Part shown: positions 26,542 to 35,574 of the stretch, in pieces | Position numbering within the stretch: position 1 is the stretch's first letter | Layout: each line of letters starts with the position of its first letter | NCBI GenBank assembly: GCA_965249645.1 | Contig: CBDFML010000012.1 | Coordinates: 620,001 to 684,000 of the forward strand | Reading direction: 5' to 3' | DNA from: CAVOEB01 sp965249645 | GTDB taxonomy: Bacteria > Pseudomonadota > Alphaproteobacteria > UBA828 > JAPUJA01 | DNA: 64,000 nt | The notes under the pieces: generated by a model | Databases searched by the model: none | Told to the model about the DNA's origin: nothing | What the model saw: the letters and a program-made list of their open reading frames with translations, nothing else | Translations under genes and position numbers: made by a program

Positions 26542-27723
26542 TCACATCCTACGTGAAGGCGCCACACTTAATCCCAGCGCCGCCTCGATGCTGGCCGAAA
26601 CGTCCTCCGTTGCCCGCTTGACTGGTTCCGTCGCGAGGTGGGCGTAGCGCGCCGTTGTCTGGACTTGGGTGTGGCCGAGCATCTTGCCGATCATGGGCAG
26701 GCCCTGGCCGCCTGACACGGCGACTGATGCGAAGGTGTGGCGCAAGTCGTGGATGCGCACGTCGTCAAGGCCGGCGCGGGCACGGATGCGCCGCCATGGG
26801 CGTTGCGGGTCTTGCAAATGCGTATTTTCAAGCTTGCCGGTGATGACCCAAGGGTTCCGCTCGAGCCTCTCGATCCCGCTGAGAATTCTTGCCGCGGCCC
26901 CGTCGATATGGACAATCTTGGCGCCGGTTTTGGAATCGGGCAGCCGGAGGACTCCGCTCTCGAGGTCCACGTAGTCCCATTTGAGGGTCTGGATTTCCGA
27001 GAGCCGGCAGCCCGTGAGCACCAACAGGCGAATCAGGTTGATCATCGACGCGCTCTCGATACCTTCCTGTTCGCATTGTCGCAGGACCTCGCCCAACCGG
27101 GTCAGCTCGTCGGCGCTCAGGTAGCGTTCGCGCTTCCCTTCGGGATATTTCTTAACGTGCCGGCAGGGATTGGACGCGTCGGGGCGCAGATCCCACAGTT
27201 CGGCGAGATTGAACATTTTGGATAGGACCGCGAGACACCGATTGGCCGTGTGTGAAGTGCGCCTGAGCTTATGGTGTAAATTGGCGACATCGGATCGCTT
27301 TACTTCGGCCACCTTAAAATGACCTAACGCTGGCAGAATGTGAACCCGAAGATGGAGTCGATAATTGTCTGCTGATTTCGGCTTAAGCCGCACGGCGATG
27401 TGTTCCTCGTCGAAGCGTTCGGCGAGGTCAGCGACGGTGATTATATGACCGCCGTTTTGTCGGCTGGCTGCCGGGTCTTCGCCATTCCTGACGCGCGCCA
27501 AAATGTTGATTGCGCTCGTTCGGGCCTGCTCGGGCGTAGTGACACCGTGGTGACCGAGAACCATGCGCCGGCGGCGACCGCCGGCGCGGTACATCACGAC
27601 ATAAGTCCGCGTGCCTCCACGCATGATGCGGATGCCAAATCCCGGGATTTGGCTATCAGTGATGGTGTAATGCTTGTCTCGAATTTCGGCGGCTTCAACA
27701 AGATGTTTGGTGATCTTCGGCAT
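26542..27723 (-). CDS. int: Prophage tyrosine integrase (DUF4102 N-terminus)
   Basis: 393 aa from ATG 27723 (MPKITKHLVEAAEIRDKHYTI); an in-frame start at 27747 adds 8 residues. N-terminal DUF4102 arm-binding domain (FGIRIMRGGTRTYVVMYRAGGRRR), a core-binding SAM-like domain, then the catalytic domain with Arg in TGCRLSEIQ, HDLRHTFAS, GHTQVQTTARYAH including the nucleophilic Tyr. It catalyses integration and excision at the tRNA-Lys site about 1 kb away. An IS5-family insertion ends 50 bases upstream of the start and may alter its expression. Confidence 0.93.
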   Translation of the reverse strand: MPKITKHLVEAAEIRDKHYTITDSQIPGFGIRIMRGGTRTYVVMYRAGGRRRRMVLGHHGVTTPEQARTSAINILARVRNGEDPAASRQNGGHIITVADLAERFDEEHIAVRLKPKSADNYRLHLRVHILPALGHFKVAEVKRSDVANLHHKLRRTSHTANRCLAVLSKMFNLAELWDLRPDASNPCRHVKKYPEGKRERYLSADELTRLGEVLRQCEQEGIESASMINLIRLLVLTGCRLSEIQTLKWDYVDLESGVLRLPDSKTGAKIVHIDGAAARILSGIERLERNPWVITGKLENTHLQDPQRPWRRIRARAGLDDVRIHDLRHTFASVAVSGGQGLPMIGKMLGHTQVQTTARYAHLATEPVKRATEDVSASIEAALGLSVAPSRRM

Positions 27724-27772
27724 GGTTGGGCCTGCTCTTCTGATCATTTATTAGCGGGTTTACTGCAACTAG

Positions 27773-28601
27773 GGTGTGGACTCAATTGATCCATAGTCTT
27801 ATCGCGAAGATGTGGATCATGGCGAGGAAGTTGCGGCTGAGTTTTTCGAAGCGTGTTGCGAGCCTTCGCATGTCTTTCATGGTGCAGAAGAAGCGCTCGA
27901 TGATGTTGCGCATTTTGTAAAGACCGACGTCATGGGAGATGGGCTCTTTGGCGTTGCTCTTTGATGGAATGACCGCCAGAGCCCCGTCATCGTCAATGAG
28001 CTGGCGGATGGCGCGTGAGCCGTAAGCCTTGTCGGCGACGACGGCAAGCGGCGCTCCGGCGCCTTCGAGAAGATCCGGCAGGACTTGACCGTCATGAACC
28101 TGACCGCCGGTGATGACAAAGCGCCGGGGACGACCGTGTTCATCGACTACGGCGTGAACCTTGCTTGTGCGGCCGCCGCGTGAGCGGCCGATATCCTGCG
28201 CCAGTTCCCCCCTTTTGCGCCGGCTGCCGCGCGGTGAGCCTTGACGATGGATGAGTCGATGAAGAACAGGCTGTCGCCGGAGTGTTCGGCAAGCCCATCG
28301 AAGATCGCCTTCCATATGCCGCGCCGTGCCCAGCGCGCATAGCGGTTGTAGATGGTGGTGCGCGGGCCGTAGCGCTCGGGCAGGTCGCGCCACGGGGCGC
28401 CGGTGCGCAGAATATAGAAAATTCCGTTCAAAACACGCCGATCGTCCATACGCTTCGGACCACGTCCGCCCTTGGGCAAAAGCGGCTCGATCACCGCCCA
28501 TTCTTCGTCTGACAAATCAAAGCGCATGATCAAACTCCTTTCCAAGAAGCTTGAATCACACTTCCACACTATGAATCAATAGGTTAAATTGGGTTCAGAA
28601 C
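27773..28601. mobile_element. IS5-family (IS427-like) element, TSD CTAG
   Basis: 829 bp. Direct repeats CTAG at 27769-27772 and 28602-28605 flank imperfect inverted ends (GGTGTGGACTCAATTGATCC versus GTTCTGAACCCAATTTAACC). It lies between the integrase start and the att site, hence arrived after prophage integration or was carried in it. Confidence 0.8.
27782..28527 (-). CDS. IS427-type transposase read through a -1 frameshift
   Basis: Two overlapping frames. The first, from ATG 28527 (MRFDLSDEEWAVIEPLLP), encodes the DUF4096-like N-terminal domain up to AHRAAAGAKGG. The second runs to 27782 with the DDE domain (GGRTSKVHAVVDEHGRP, VVADKAYGSR, IERFFCTMKDMRRLATRFEK). They meet at an A4G6 run (28207-28216), the usual slippage region of this IS group, and a -1 shift joins them as AKRGELAQDIGRSRGGRT. 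Likely active. Confidence 0.82.
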
Positions 28602-28755
28602 CTAGTGTGGCTCCAATGTGGCTCCAAGAGGGCAAGAACGCAAGTGTATTTCGGTGAATCCGCGTGACAAGTAGGAGGTGGAAAATACAAATATAACAGC
28701 TAGTTAAGGAACTGTCGCGTAATCGCGTGCAAAATCGAGAAACAGATTGACACAA

Positions 28756-28801
28756 ACTTTTAATCAGACGGTCGCAGGTTCGATCCCTGCAGGGCTCACC
28801 A
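28756..28801 (+). other. Prophage att site: 3' end of tRNA-Lys(UUU)
   Basis: The sequence ACTTTTAATCAG, followed by the T-arm GGTTCGATCC and the end GGGCTCACCA, equals the anticodon loop to CCA of an alphaproteobacterial tRNA-Lys (anticodon UUU). The upstream bases do not form a D-arm or 5' acceptor strand, so this is the displaced 3' copy left at one prophage end. The complete tRNA should lie at the other end of the original prophage, outside this window. Confidence 0.82.
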
Positions 28802-29103
28802 ATCTTTTCAAGGGGTTAGATAAAAGACCGTTTTTCGTGTTTAGGACGGGTAAGCAATAGGTAAGCACACGAGCCTGTTTCGCGCAGTCCCCTGGACAGC
28901 CTTAGGGACCGCGTTGGGTGGGCGTTGGGAAGGGTTTCCGGGTGGCGACACGGAATGGTCGAAGGCCCCGCCTAACCTCCTCGGTTTCTAAGAACCTATC
29001 GAAGTGCCGGGGGCACCCCCCTATGGGCCATCAGTGTGCGCACGCGCGTTGGCCTCTTGTGTGTACACCGATTCCAAATTCGGCCTTCGGAGTGGCTGCT
29101 TGC

Positions 29104-29166
29104 TGGCTACAAGCGGACATCGCAGCAGGGGCGCCGGCAAGTCCGGTCCTGACCCAAAGCGGACAT
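29104..29166. repeat. Dispersed palindromic repeat, copy 1
   Basis: Contains GGCTACAAGCGGACAT, the conserved core CAGGGGCGCCGGCA and GACCCAAAGCGGACATT. Arms AAGCGGACA / TCCGCTT are inverted repeats. Related copies are at 36416, 51228 and 52229, with diverged relatives near 35430, 46520 and 49490. It lies in the 474-bp noncoding stretch (28802-29275) between the att site and the yqaA fragment, where no gene is seen. Confidence 0.7.
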
Positions 29167-29189
29167 TAAGGCGGTTTCCGCCTCGTCAG

Positions 29190-29280
29190 AGGGAAATGGG
29201 TGGCCTCCGTGACGGCGACGGTTGTCGAACGCTTATGGCCGTTGCCCCCCAGCCATCATTTGGACAAGATCGACATTAGC
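29190..29280 (+). repeat. About 90-bp repeat shared with 46825-46917
   Basis: GAGGGAAATGGGTGGCCTCCGTGACGG..ACGGTTGTC.AACGCTT.TGGCCG through CCATCATT and ATCGAC.TTAG is repeated upstream of the second Mo-hydroxylase gene. The terminal part (CCATCATT..CTAAATCGACGTTAG) is also present at the end of ridA. Origin unknown, possibly the end of an old mobile element. Confidence 0.6.
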
Positions 29281-29680
29281 CCAGATATTTCTCGATGAAG
29301 CCGCGCAGGCGTTGGCCGAAATACCACATCAGCCAGCAGACCACGAAGAATCGGATGCCGCGCGAAAGGATCGAGACGCCGATGAAGACGCCGATGTTTA
29401 GACCGGTCATGCCGCTCGCTATGGTTATCACCTTGTAGGGGACGGGGGTGGCGCCGCCGATCCCGACAATCCAGGCGCCCCACTCGGCATAGTTTTGCCG
29501 GAAGGCGTCGAACTCGTCCAGGTAGCCGTAGAAGTCGAGCAGATCGCGTCCGAAGCCTTCGAATAAATAATAGCCGATGGCATAACTCACGCACCCGCCC
29601 AGCACCGAGGTGAGCGTACACCAGGCGGCCAGAAACCAGGCGCGCTTCCGGTTGGCGAGAATCATCGGCACGAACTTGAG
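29276..29680 (-). pseudogene. YqaA-family (DedA-like) membrane protein, C-terminal part
   Basis: 134 codons after the IS21 boundary: FVPMILANRKRAWFLAAW, SVLGGCVSYAIGYYLFEG, a loop, then GAWIVGIGGATPVPYKVITIASG, which is the characteristic P-P-Y-K motif of YqaA proteins, and a final helix ending FIEKYLG. The N-terminal 40 codons are found in the same orientation and matching frame on the other side of IS21 copy 2 (32250-32369). The ORF that enters the IS is chimeric. Confidence 0.85.
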
Positions 29681-29871
29681 TGTCAATGGCGGAGCAAAAA
29701 GGGACCACCGTGGCGGTGTAAGAAGGGACCACTTGGCGGCTGCGGGCTTGTCCCCGTAGTCCATGGGAGGGCCCCGCGTGCGACGCGGCGTGCCCTCAAC
29801 AGGCCGACGCGGCGGCGCGCGCGGGAGGGACCTGTGGGCCCACGGGGTCAAGCGTGGGCTGGGTGGTCGGT

Positions 29872-30636
29872 TCAGTTCGCCGTCGGGGTTTGACGCCTGC
29901 GGCTCTGGTTGAGCCTGTAGCTCTCGCCATTCATCTCGAGGATGTTGACGTGGTGGGTGAGGCGCTCGAGGAGAGCGCCGGTGAGGCGCTCGGAGCCGAA
30001 CACCTCGGTCCATTCGTCGAAGGGCAGATTGGTGGTGACCAGGGTCGAGCCCCGCTCGTAGCGCTGGCTGAACACCTCGAACAGGAGCTCGGCGCCGGTC
30101 TTGGACAGCGGCACGAAGCCGAGTTCGTCGACGATCAGAAGCTTGTAGGTGGCGAGCTTCTTCTGGAACCTCAGCAGCTGCTTGTCATCGCGGGCCTCGA
30201 TGAGCTCGTGGACCAGTGCGGCGGCGGTGATGAAGCCGACCGAGAGGCCCTTCTGGCAGGCCGCCAGGCCGAGACCGAGGGCGATGTGGGTCTTGCCGGT
30301 GCCGCTGTTGCCGAGCGCGATGAGGTTCTCGCGGCGCTCGATGTACGCGCAGCGGGCCAGCTCCAGGACCAGCGTCTTGTTGAGCGAGGGGATGACCTTG
30401 AAGTCGAAGCTGTCGAGGCTCTTGATCACGGGGAAGCGCGCCGCCTTGATGCGCCGCTCGACCATGCGGCGCTCGCGGTCGATCAGCTCGAGCTCGGCAA
30501 GACGCAGAAGATAGCGAACGTGGTCGACGCCTTCCGAGGCACACTGCCGGGCGATCTTGTCGTACTCCCTCAGGAACGTCGGCAGCTTCAGCCTCTTGAG
30601 GTGGTGGACGAGCAGCACCTGCGGCGTGTCGGTCAT
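29872..30636 (-). CDS. istB: IstB ATPase, IS21 copy 2
   Basis: 254 aa from ATG 30636 overlapping the istA stop. Walker A GNSGTGKTHIA, Walker B LLIVDELGF. The partner of the intact IstA upstream, so this copy is the potentially active source for the family in this genome. The upstream in-frame leader (to 30756) is istA sequence in another frame. Confidence 0.93.
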   Translation of the reverse strand: MTDTPQVLLVHHLKRLKLPTFLREYDKIARQCASEGVDHVRYLLRLAELELIDRERRMVERRIKAARFPVIKSLDSFDFKVIPSLNKTLVLELARCAYIERRENLIALGNSGTGKTHIALGLGLAACQKGLSVGFITAAALVHELIEARDDKQLLRFQKKLATYKLLIVDELGFVPLSKTGAELLFEVFSQRYERGSTLVTTNLPFDEWTEVFGSERLTGALLERLTHHVNILEMNGESYRLNQSRRRQTPTAN

Positions 30637-32132
30637 GCGCGGAGCCCCGACAGCAGGCTCATGTACGATTTGGCAGACGTTATCGCGACCCGGGCGCGCG
30701 GCAGGTACGGATAGACGTCGAGATCCAGTCGAGGCGGCCGTCGCTCGGTCCGACACAGCACCAGGTGCTTGACGGCATCGAAGCCGATCGCGCCAAGCCG
30801 CAGGGCGTCGCCGACCGCACCCTCGACCTCCTCGGGCCGGAAGGTCTCCAGCAGACGCAACACCTGGACGTACTCGCGCTTGCCCGCCTTGCCCATGCGG
30901 GCTTCGAGCAGGCGTCGCAGAGTGATGAAGGCCTCGGGCAGGTCCCAGCCCGCCACCGGCGCGGCCTGGTCGAGGGCGCCGATCTTCTGCTCGATCAATG
31001 GCAGATAATGCAGCGGGTCGAAGATCAGGTCCTCGCTGTCATAGGACCGGCGGTGCCGGGCGATCACCTCGGCCCCGCAGCTGATCATCACCTCGTCGAC
31101 ATAGCCCCGGATCAGTCCCTCGCGGTGGCCGTAGGCCACGGGTACGGAGTAGTCGTTGCCGCGGTAGCGCACCAGCGACAGCGAGCTCACCCGCCCGGGA
31201 CGCTTGTCGCAGGCATCGTATGGTGCCGGGGGTAGCGGTAGCAGAGCTTGGCGATCCCGCGCGAGGCGCTCGCCGATGGTCTCCTTGTGACCCCGCAGCC
31301 GCGCCGCCTGGCGCCGGCGGCACTGTCCCGCGAGATCATCGTTCAGCGCCTCGAAGCTCTCGGCCCGCGGGACGGGGACCAGGAAGTTCCGCCGGATGAA
31401 GCCGACCAGTCCCTCGACCTTGCCTTTGTCGTTGCCCTTGCCCGGCCGGCCGAACCTGTCCTCGAACAGATAGTGGGATTGCAGCTCCGTGAAGACGCGC
31501 GCTCGCTGCCGCTTTCCATCGCCCAGGATGCGGGCAACCGCCAGCTTGGTGTTGTCGTACAGGATGGAGCGGGGGACGCCGCCGAAGAACGCAACCGCCG
31601 CGTTGTGGCCATCGCAGAACGCCTCGGTCGTCTCCGCCGGATAGGCCTTCACGAAGCAACCATCACTGTGGGGAAGGTCGAAGGCAAGGAAGTGGACCTT
31701 GCGCGCCACACCGCCGATCACCGCCATCGCCTCGCCGAAGTCCGCCTGGGCGTGGCCGGGGGAATGGACGAGCGGCACGAACATCTCGCGCGACCGAAGC
31801 CGCCGCTCACGGACATAGTCCTTCACGATGGTGTAGCCGCCGGTGAACCCGTACTCGTCCCGGAGACGGTCGAAGATCCGCTTCGCCGTGTGCCGTTGCT
31901 TGTGGTGGCTGGTCCGATCGTCCTCCAGGATCCGATCGATAATCCCCGTGAATGCGTCCAGCTTCGGACGCCTCCGCGGCACGCTCCGGCGATATCCCGG
32001 CGGCACCGAGAACGACAGCATCTTGCGCACCGTCTTGCGGTCCAGCCCGAACACCCGCGAGGCCTCGCGGGTGCTCATCCCCTCGACACGACACGCCCGC
32101 CGGACCCGCGCGTACAACTCCACCCGATACAT
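30633..32132 (-). CDS. istA: IstA transposase, IS21 copy 2
   Basis: 499 aa. N-terminal helix-turn-helix (STREASRVFGLDRKTVRKML); DDE catalytic core with Asp in HAQADFGEA, Asp in ILYDNTKLAV and Glu in GKVEGLVGF; C-terminal Mu-like beta domain with RVSSLSLVRYRGNDYSVPVAYG. Full family length and uninterrupted, which makes it the template for reading the broken copy 1. Confidence 0.95.
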   Translation of the reverse strand: MYRVELYARVRRACRVEGMSTREASRVFGLDRKTVRKMLSFSVPPGYRRSVPRRRPKLDAFTGIIDRILEDDRTSHHKQRHTAKRIFDRLRDEYGFTGGYTIVKDYVRERRLRSREMFVPLVHSPGHAQADFGEAMAVIGGVARKVHFLAFDLPHSDGCFVKAYPAETTEAFCDGHNAAVAFFGGVPRSILYDNTKLAVARILGDGKRQRARVFTELQSHYLFEDRFGRPGKGNDKGKVEGLVGFIRRNFLVPVPRAESFEALNDDLAGQCRRRQAARLRGHKETIGERLARDRQALLPLPPAPYDACDKRPGRVSSLSLVRYRGNDYSVPVAYGHREGLIRGYVDEVMISCGAEVIARHRRSYDSEDLIFDPLHYLPLIEQKIGALDQAAPVAGWDLPEAFITLRRLLEARMGKAGKREYVQVLRLLETFRPEEVEGAVGDALRLGAIGFDAVKHLVLCRTERRPPRLDLDVYPYLPRARVAITSAKSYMSLLSGLRA

Positions 32133-32249
32133 CCCCCCGCCTTCCAGTCAGAGCAACCCTGACAGAAGGCTATAGACGGTCCCATTTTGGTCCGCCACAG
32201 CCGGATCAACCGGCCGCTTCAGTGGGGGATTATTGCGCCGCCGTTCTCA

Positions 32250-32369
32250 GATGACGTCGGACGGCACGGGAAAGATCGAGCTTTCCAGGAACGAGACGGC
32301 ACCGATGACCCAGATCGCGTACTTCGTGTCCGAGACGCGAATCAGCCATCTGTAGGTGCGCCGGAGCAT
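32250..32369 (-). pseudogene. YqaA-family membrane protein, N-terminal part
   Basis: ATG at 32369 followed by LRRTYRWLIRVSDTKYAIWV, then GAVSFLESSIFPVPSDVI up to the IS boundary. The FLESS.FP.P.D segment is the family's first conserved loop. Joined to 29276-29680 it gives a 174-aa protein. The first 45 bases next to the IS also occur twice inside the array at 8109-8356. Confidence 0.82.
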
Positions 32370-32445
32370 GAGTCGGGACGTTGAATCCGTTGCGAATTGC
32401 GGGTGAATAAAAGTCAGATTAACTGAGCGTGATCTAGCTAATCAG

Positions 32446-34123
32446 CCGGGATTCCCCAGATGGCTCCTCCCAATCGCCGAACAAAGTAACACAATAGGCA
32501 TCCCGAAGGCGATTCCGACCCGGAGCTGTCACGATAGGCTGGGGTCCGCTCTTGATCGGGTTTGTTTAGCGATGAGAAACTCGGCCCCGTGATCGTTTCG
32601 CACTGTGAGGGCGCACATCGACCTGTGCAGCACACACCTGTCCTGTCGGGCGATTTGGATGTGTCTCGATCAAGGCCCGTCATGGCGGCAAAGGGGCTGG
32701 CCGCAACCCGTCAATCAGCCTCAGGATTTTTCGGAACAGGCCTCTCGAGACCGCCACTTCCGCCATCTGGAAAGTGATGTAACGGCTGTGGCGCACGACC
32801 TTCGCTCCAATCTTGATCAGCTTCTCGCGTAAGGTGGTCAGCGACCAGTGGCCCACTCCGTCGGGCAAGGCGAGCGTGCGCAGGAAGTTGCCCAAGTTGT
32901 ATGCCAAGGCGTGCAGCTGAAGACGCACCTCGTTGTTGCGGAAGCCATGGCAGGAAAGCCGGGTCCAGTTGATCGCGTTCTTGCCTTCCTTGATGTACTG
33001 CTCCGCCGTGCCGCGCTGATTGTAGAAGGCGATCACCCGCTCGGCAGGCCGGGAGAGGTTGGTGACGATGAACCCGACACGGGGAAACAGCTCGCCAGGA
33101 TGCCACTCGACCTTGGCGACCACCCGACGGGACTTGCTCCAGCTCTGTGCCTTGTAGCTGAAGCTGGCATGGTAGCGCCTCACTTCTTTCGGAGGTCGGC
33201 CAACCGGTCGTCTGAGTAAATGAGCGATGCTCTGTTGCAGCACCCGGTTGGCGGGAAGGCGGATCGCGTACAGGAAGCCCTCAGCCTCCAGGAACTCATA
33301 CACCTCTGGCGAGGCGAAGGCGGCATCGGCACGAAAGTAGCGCCGCAGCTTCCGGTCTCGGTATCTGCTGACGACCGGCTCCAGCACCTCGCGCCAGCCA
33401 TCTGCGGAGTGCACGTTGCCAGGACGCAGGGCGCACCGTTCCAGATCGCCGAACTGGTTGAACACGAACAGCGGATGATAGCAGGCACATCCGAAGTGAC
33501 CGTTGTAGGCGGTTCCTTCCTGTTCGCCATGGGTCTGGCTGACGCTGCTGTCCATGTCGAGGGCGATCATCTTCGGCGGTCGACGGTCGTGCACCCGGTC
33601 GATCCAAAAGCCGGATAGGGCGGTCAACGCCGCCAGGTTATCGTCCGTCGCCAGCCATTCCGTCTCGAAGCGGCCCATCTGGCTGGTCGAGGCCGCACGA
33701 CGATCAAGACCCTTGCGATCCACGATGGCTCGCATCGCCGGATCGCGCGACAGTCGCTCGGCATCGTTCACATCCTCGTATCCGGCCAAGCGTCCAAACA
33801 CCGATTGACGCAACAGGCCCGTCAGCAGGTGGCGCGTGTTCTTGCCGCGCCGCAAATCCGACAATGCCGCCCCAGCCAGATCAGTCAGGCCGAGAACATC
33901 GTCCAGCTCGCGATAGGCCAGGAGCCCAGCGTCTGAGGTGATCTTGCTGCCGAGGAATTCCAGCTTCAGGCGGCGGTCGAAATCGACCCGCAAAGGGAGC
34001 TTTCTTGAGTCACCCGCAGGGTGAGACGGGTTTGACCCGTCGCGATGATGGTATTGCATTGATTCTTATAGCAGAATCGCCCAAGAAGGTCATCAAACTG
34101 GCAATCCATCTGGGGAATCCGGG
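32446..34123. mobile_element. IS1380-family element, intact, TSD ATCAG
   Basis: 1678 bp. Inverted ends CCGGGATTCCCCAGATGG and CCCGGATTCCCCAGATGG, bounded by the 5-bp repeat ATCAG at 32441-32445 and 34124-34128. Related to but clearly diverged from the element in IS21 copy 1, so a separate lineage. Confidence 0.92.
32680..34059 (-). CDS. IS1380-family transposase
   Basis: 459 aa, full length. N-terminal RRLKLEFLGSKITSDAG; catalytic Asp in IALDMDSSVSQTHG, Asp in FRADAAFASPE and Glu in AEQYIKEGK; C-terminal RLQLHALAYNLGNFLRTLALP. No internal stop, in contrast with the copy at 5893. It occupies most of the element and is likely functional. Confidence 0.94.
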   Translation of the reverse strand: MQYHHRDGSNPSHPAGDSRKLPLRVDFDRRLKLEFLGSKITSDAGLLAYRELDDVLGLTDLAGAALSDLRRGKNTRHLLTGLLRQSVFGRLAGYEDVNDAERLSRDPAMRAIVDRKGLDRRAASTSQMGRFETEWLATDDNLAALTALSGFWIDRVHDRRPPKMIALDMDSSVSQTHGEQEGTAYNGHFGCACYHPLFVFNQFGDLERCALRPGNVHSADGWREVLEPVVSRYRDRKLRRYFRADAAFASPEVYEFLEAEGFLYAIRLPANRVLQQSIAHLLRRPVGRPPKEVRRYHASFSYKAQSWSKSRRVVAKVEWHPGELFPRVGFIVTNLSRPAERVIAFYNQRGTAEQYIKEGKNAINWTRLSCHGFRNNEVRLQLHALAYNLGNFLRTLALPDGVGHWSLTTLREKLIKIGAKVVRHSRYITFQMAEVAVSRGLFRKILRLIDGLRPAPLPP

Positions 34124-34242
34124 ATCAGAAGTGGTCAAGGTTCTCACGCGGCGAGTTGACGTCAAGAAGCGGACGCGACAGCACGGAATTTCTTGAAGAA
34201 TTCGCGGCCGGTAAATCTGACAATGCCTCTACGATGGATCGA

Positions 34243-35115
34243 TTATCGTATCTCTCCGTCCTCCAGGCGCTCAATCAGGTCGAAATCCTTCGTTTCAAGC
34301 TGGACGCCCAACGCCTGCGCGGAGTCCCGCGCGCTCGAGACCTTGCTCGCTCCGGGGATGGGGATGATGTGTTCGCCCTTGCCCAGCAGCCAGGCAAGTG
34401 CGATCCGATAGGGCGAAACGCCGTACTTTTCGGAGAGTCGGCGCATCGGACCGCGGGCACGCATGCGCGCGTGGCCGTGATGCCCTCCGACTGGGCTATA
34501 GGGCATGTAGACGATGCCCTCGACCCGACACATGTCTACCACGCCGTTCTTGAAATCTCTCTTGAACCACGGGTTGCACCGATTCTGAACCGAGGCGACA
34601 GGCGTGAGATGTAGCGCGAGCGCGAGCTGCTCCGCATCGACGTTCGATAAACCGATGTGGAGGATCTTGCCTTCCTCCCTGAGCCGGATCAGCTCGCCGA
34701 CGGATTCTTCCAGCTTCACCTCGGGGTCCGGAATGTGGAGTTGATAAAGGGCGATGGCTTCGCCACCGAGGGCCACAAGGCTTCTTTCGCACGAGGCGCG
34801 CAGCCATTCGGGTCGGGCATCCGGCACCCAATCCCCCTTCGGGCGTCTCATGCCCCCTTTGGTGGCCACGATGACCTTTTCGTCCATTCCGTTCCGTGTG
34901 AGGGCATCGTGGATCAGGCGCTCGTTGTGGCCGATGTCCGAATCGTCCAGGCAATAGACATTTGCGGTATCGATGAAGTTGCCGCCCGCTTCGATGAACG
35001 CGTCAATGACGTCATTCGCCTCAGCCTCGCTCGGTCGGCCGGCTATAGATAGGGGCATGGCGCCCAGACCAATCGCCCGCACCTGCCAACCCGTGGCATT
35101 GAATTCCCGGTTCAT
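34243..35115 (-). CDS. Aldo/keto reductase
   Basis: 290 aa from ATG 35115 (MNREFNATGWQVRAIGLG); a TTG at 35148 gives an 11-residue extension. TIM-barrel NADPH-dependent oxidoreductase: catalytic Asp and Tyr in FIDTANVYCLDDSD, Lys in VATKGG, His in LYQLHIPDPE, and the nucleotide-binding PIPGASKVSSARDS near the end. The substrate is not evident. Stands at the left edge of the catabolic island, downstream of IS1380. Confidence 0.88.
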   Translation of the reverse strand: MNREFNATGWQVRAIGLGAMPLSIAGRPSEAEANDVIDAFIEAGGNFIDTANVYCLDDSDIGHNERLIHDALTRNGMDEKVIVATKGGMRRPKGDWVPDARPEWLRASCERSLVALGGEAIALYQLHIPDPEVKLEESVGELIRLREEGKILHIGLSNVDAEQLALALHLTPVASVQNRCNPWFKRDFKNGVVDMCRVEGIVYMPYSPVGGHHGHARMRARGPMRRLSEKYGVSPYRIALAWLLGKGEHIIPIPGASKVSSARDSAQALGVQLETKDFDLIERLEDGEIR

Positions 35116-35429
35116 CACATCTCGCTCGTCCGCTTGCGTGTCAGACAATTCCCCCGCCCAGCCGCTTGCCCATGAAAAACCACCGGCACGTCAGGTAATG
35201 CCGCCGTAAACCTCTGTTCGCCGCCCGCAAGCTGACACCGAAATGCTACCAGCGTCTGGCTGTTGGATCACTACAATCTCTGCTGCAGAAAACGAGAGGG
35301 ACCTTCCAACGCAGAGGGTAGAAATGATCTGCCGATCGTCATGCCGCTCTTGTTCTGAACTGCGTCTCTCCAAGGAATCACTTGACGAGAGGCCCCCAAG
35401 GGGGTGTGCCGGTTTGGTGTCAGGGGAGG

Positions 35430-35510
35430 ACGTGTGTCCGCTTTTAGCCATAAGCGGAAATAATTAGCCCTTGCCATTAATGTCTGCATTTGACCCAAAG
35501 CAGACTGACC
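35430..35510. repeat. Diverged member of the palindromic repeat family
   Basis: GTGTCCGCTTTTAGCCATAAGCGGAAAT followed by TCTGCATTTGACCCAAAGCAGAC: two short inverted repeats built on the same TCCGCTT / AAGCGGA arms as the other copies, without the GGGGCGCC core. The 459-bp stretch 35116-35574 between the reductase and ferredoxin genes shows nothing else. Confidence 0.5.
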
Positions 35511-35574
35511 TGACCTGCTTTAAAACGGCCCAATCCTAACTTTTGGTTTGGACCACTTAAATCCGAGCAGACCA

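Larger units (their letters stand above)
8515..28801. mobile_element. Incomplete siphovirus-like prophage, late half to integrase and att
   Basis: Late structural and lysis genes run left to right (capsid to endolysin), followed by minus-strand passenger genes, the integrase and a tRNA-Lys 3' end used as attachment site. Terminase, portal, head protease, replication and repressor genes are absent, and the capsid gene starts directly at an IS21 right end. The missing part was therefore probably removed by recombination between IS21 copies. Two tail genes carry 1-base frameshifts. The element cannot form particles by itself as seen here. Confidence 0.88.
29681..32249. mobile_element. IS21-family element, copy 2, intact, inserted in yqaA
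   Basis: 2569 bp, same ends as copy 1 (TGTCAATGG left, CCGTTCTCA right). Carries intact istA and istB overlapping by ATGA. The 6 bases on each side (CTTGAG and GATGAC) do not match, so the normal target duplication is lost or altered, although both flanks belong to one gene. Confidence 0.92.

Noticed and set aside
28740..28801. A complete tRNA gene.
   Set aside because: Only the anticodon arm to CCA is present; the upstream bases cannot form the D-arm or the 5' acceptor strand.
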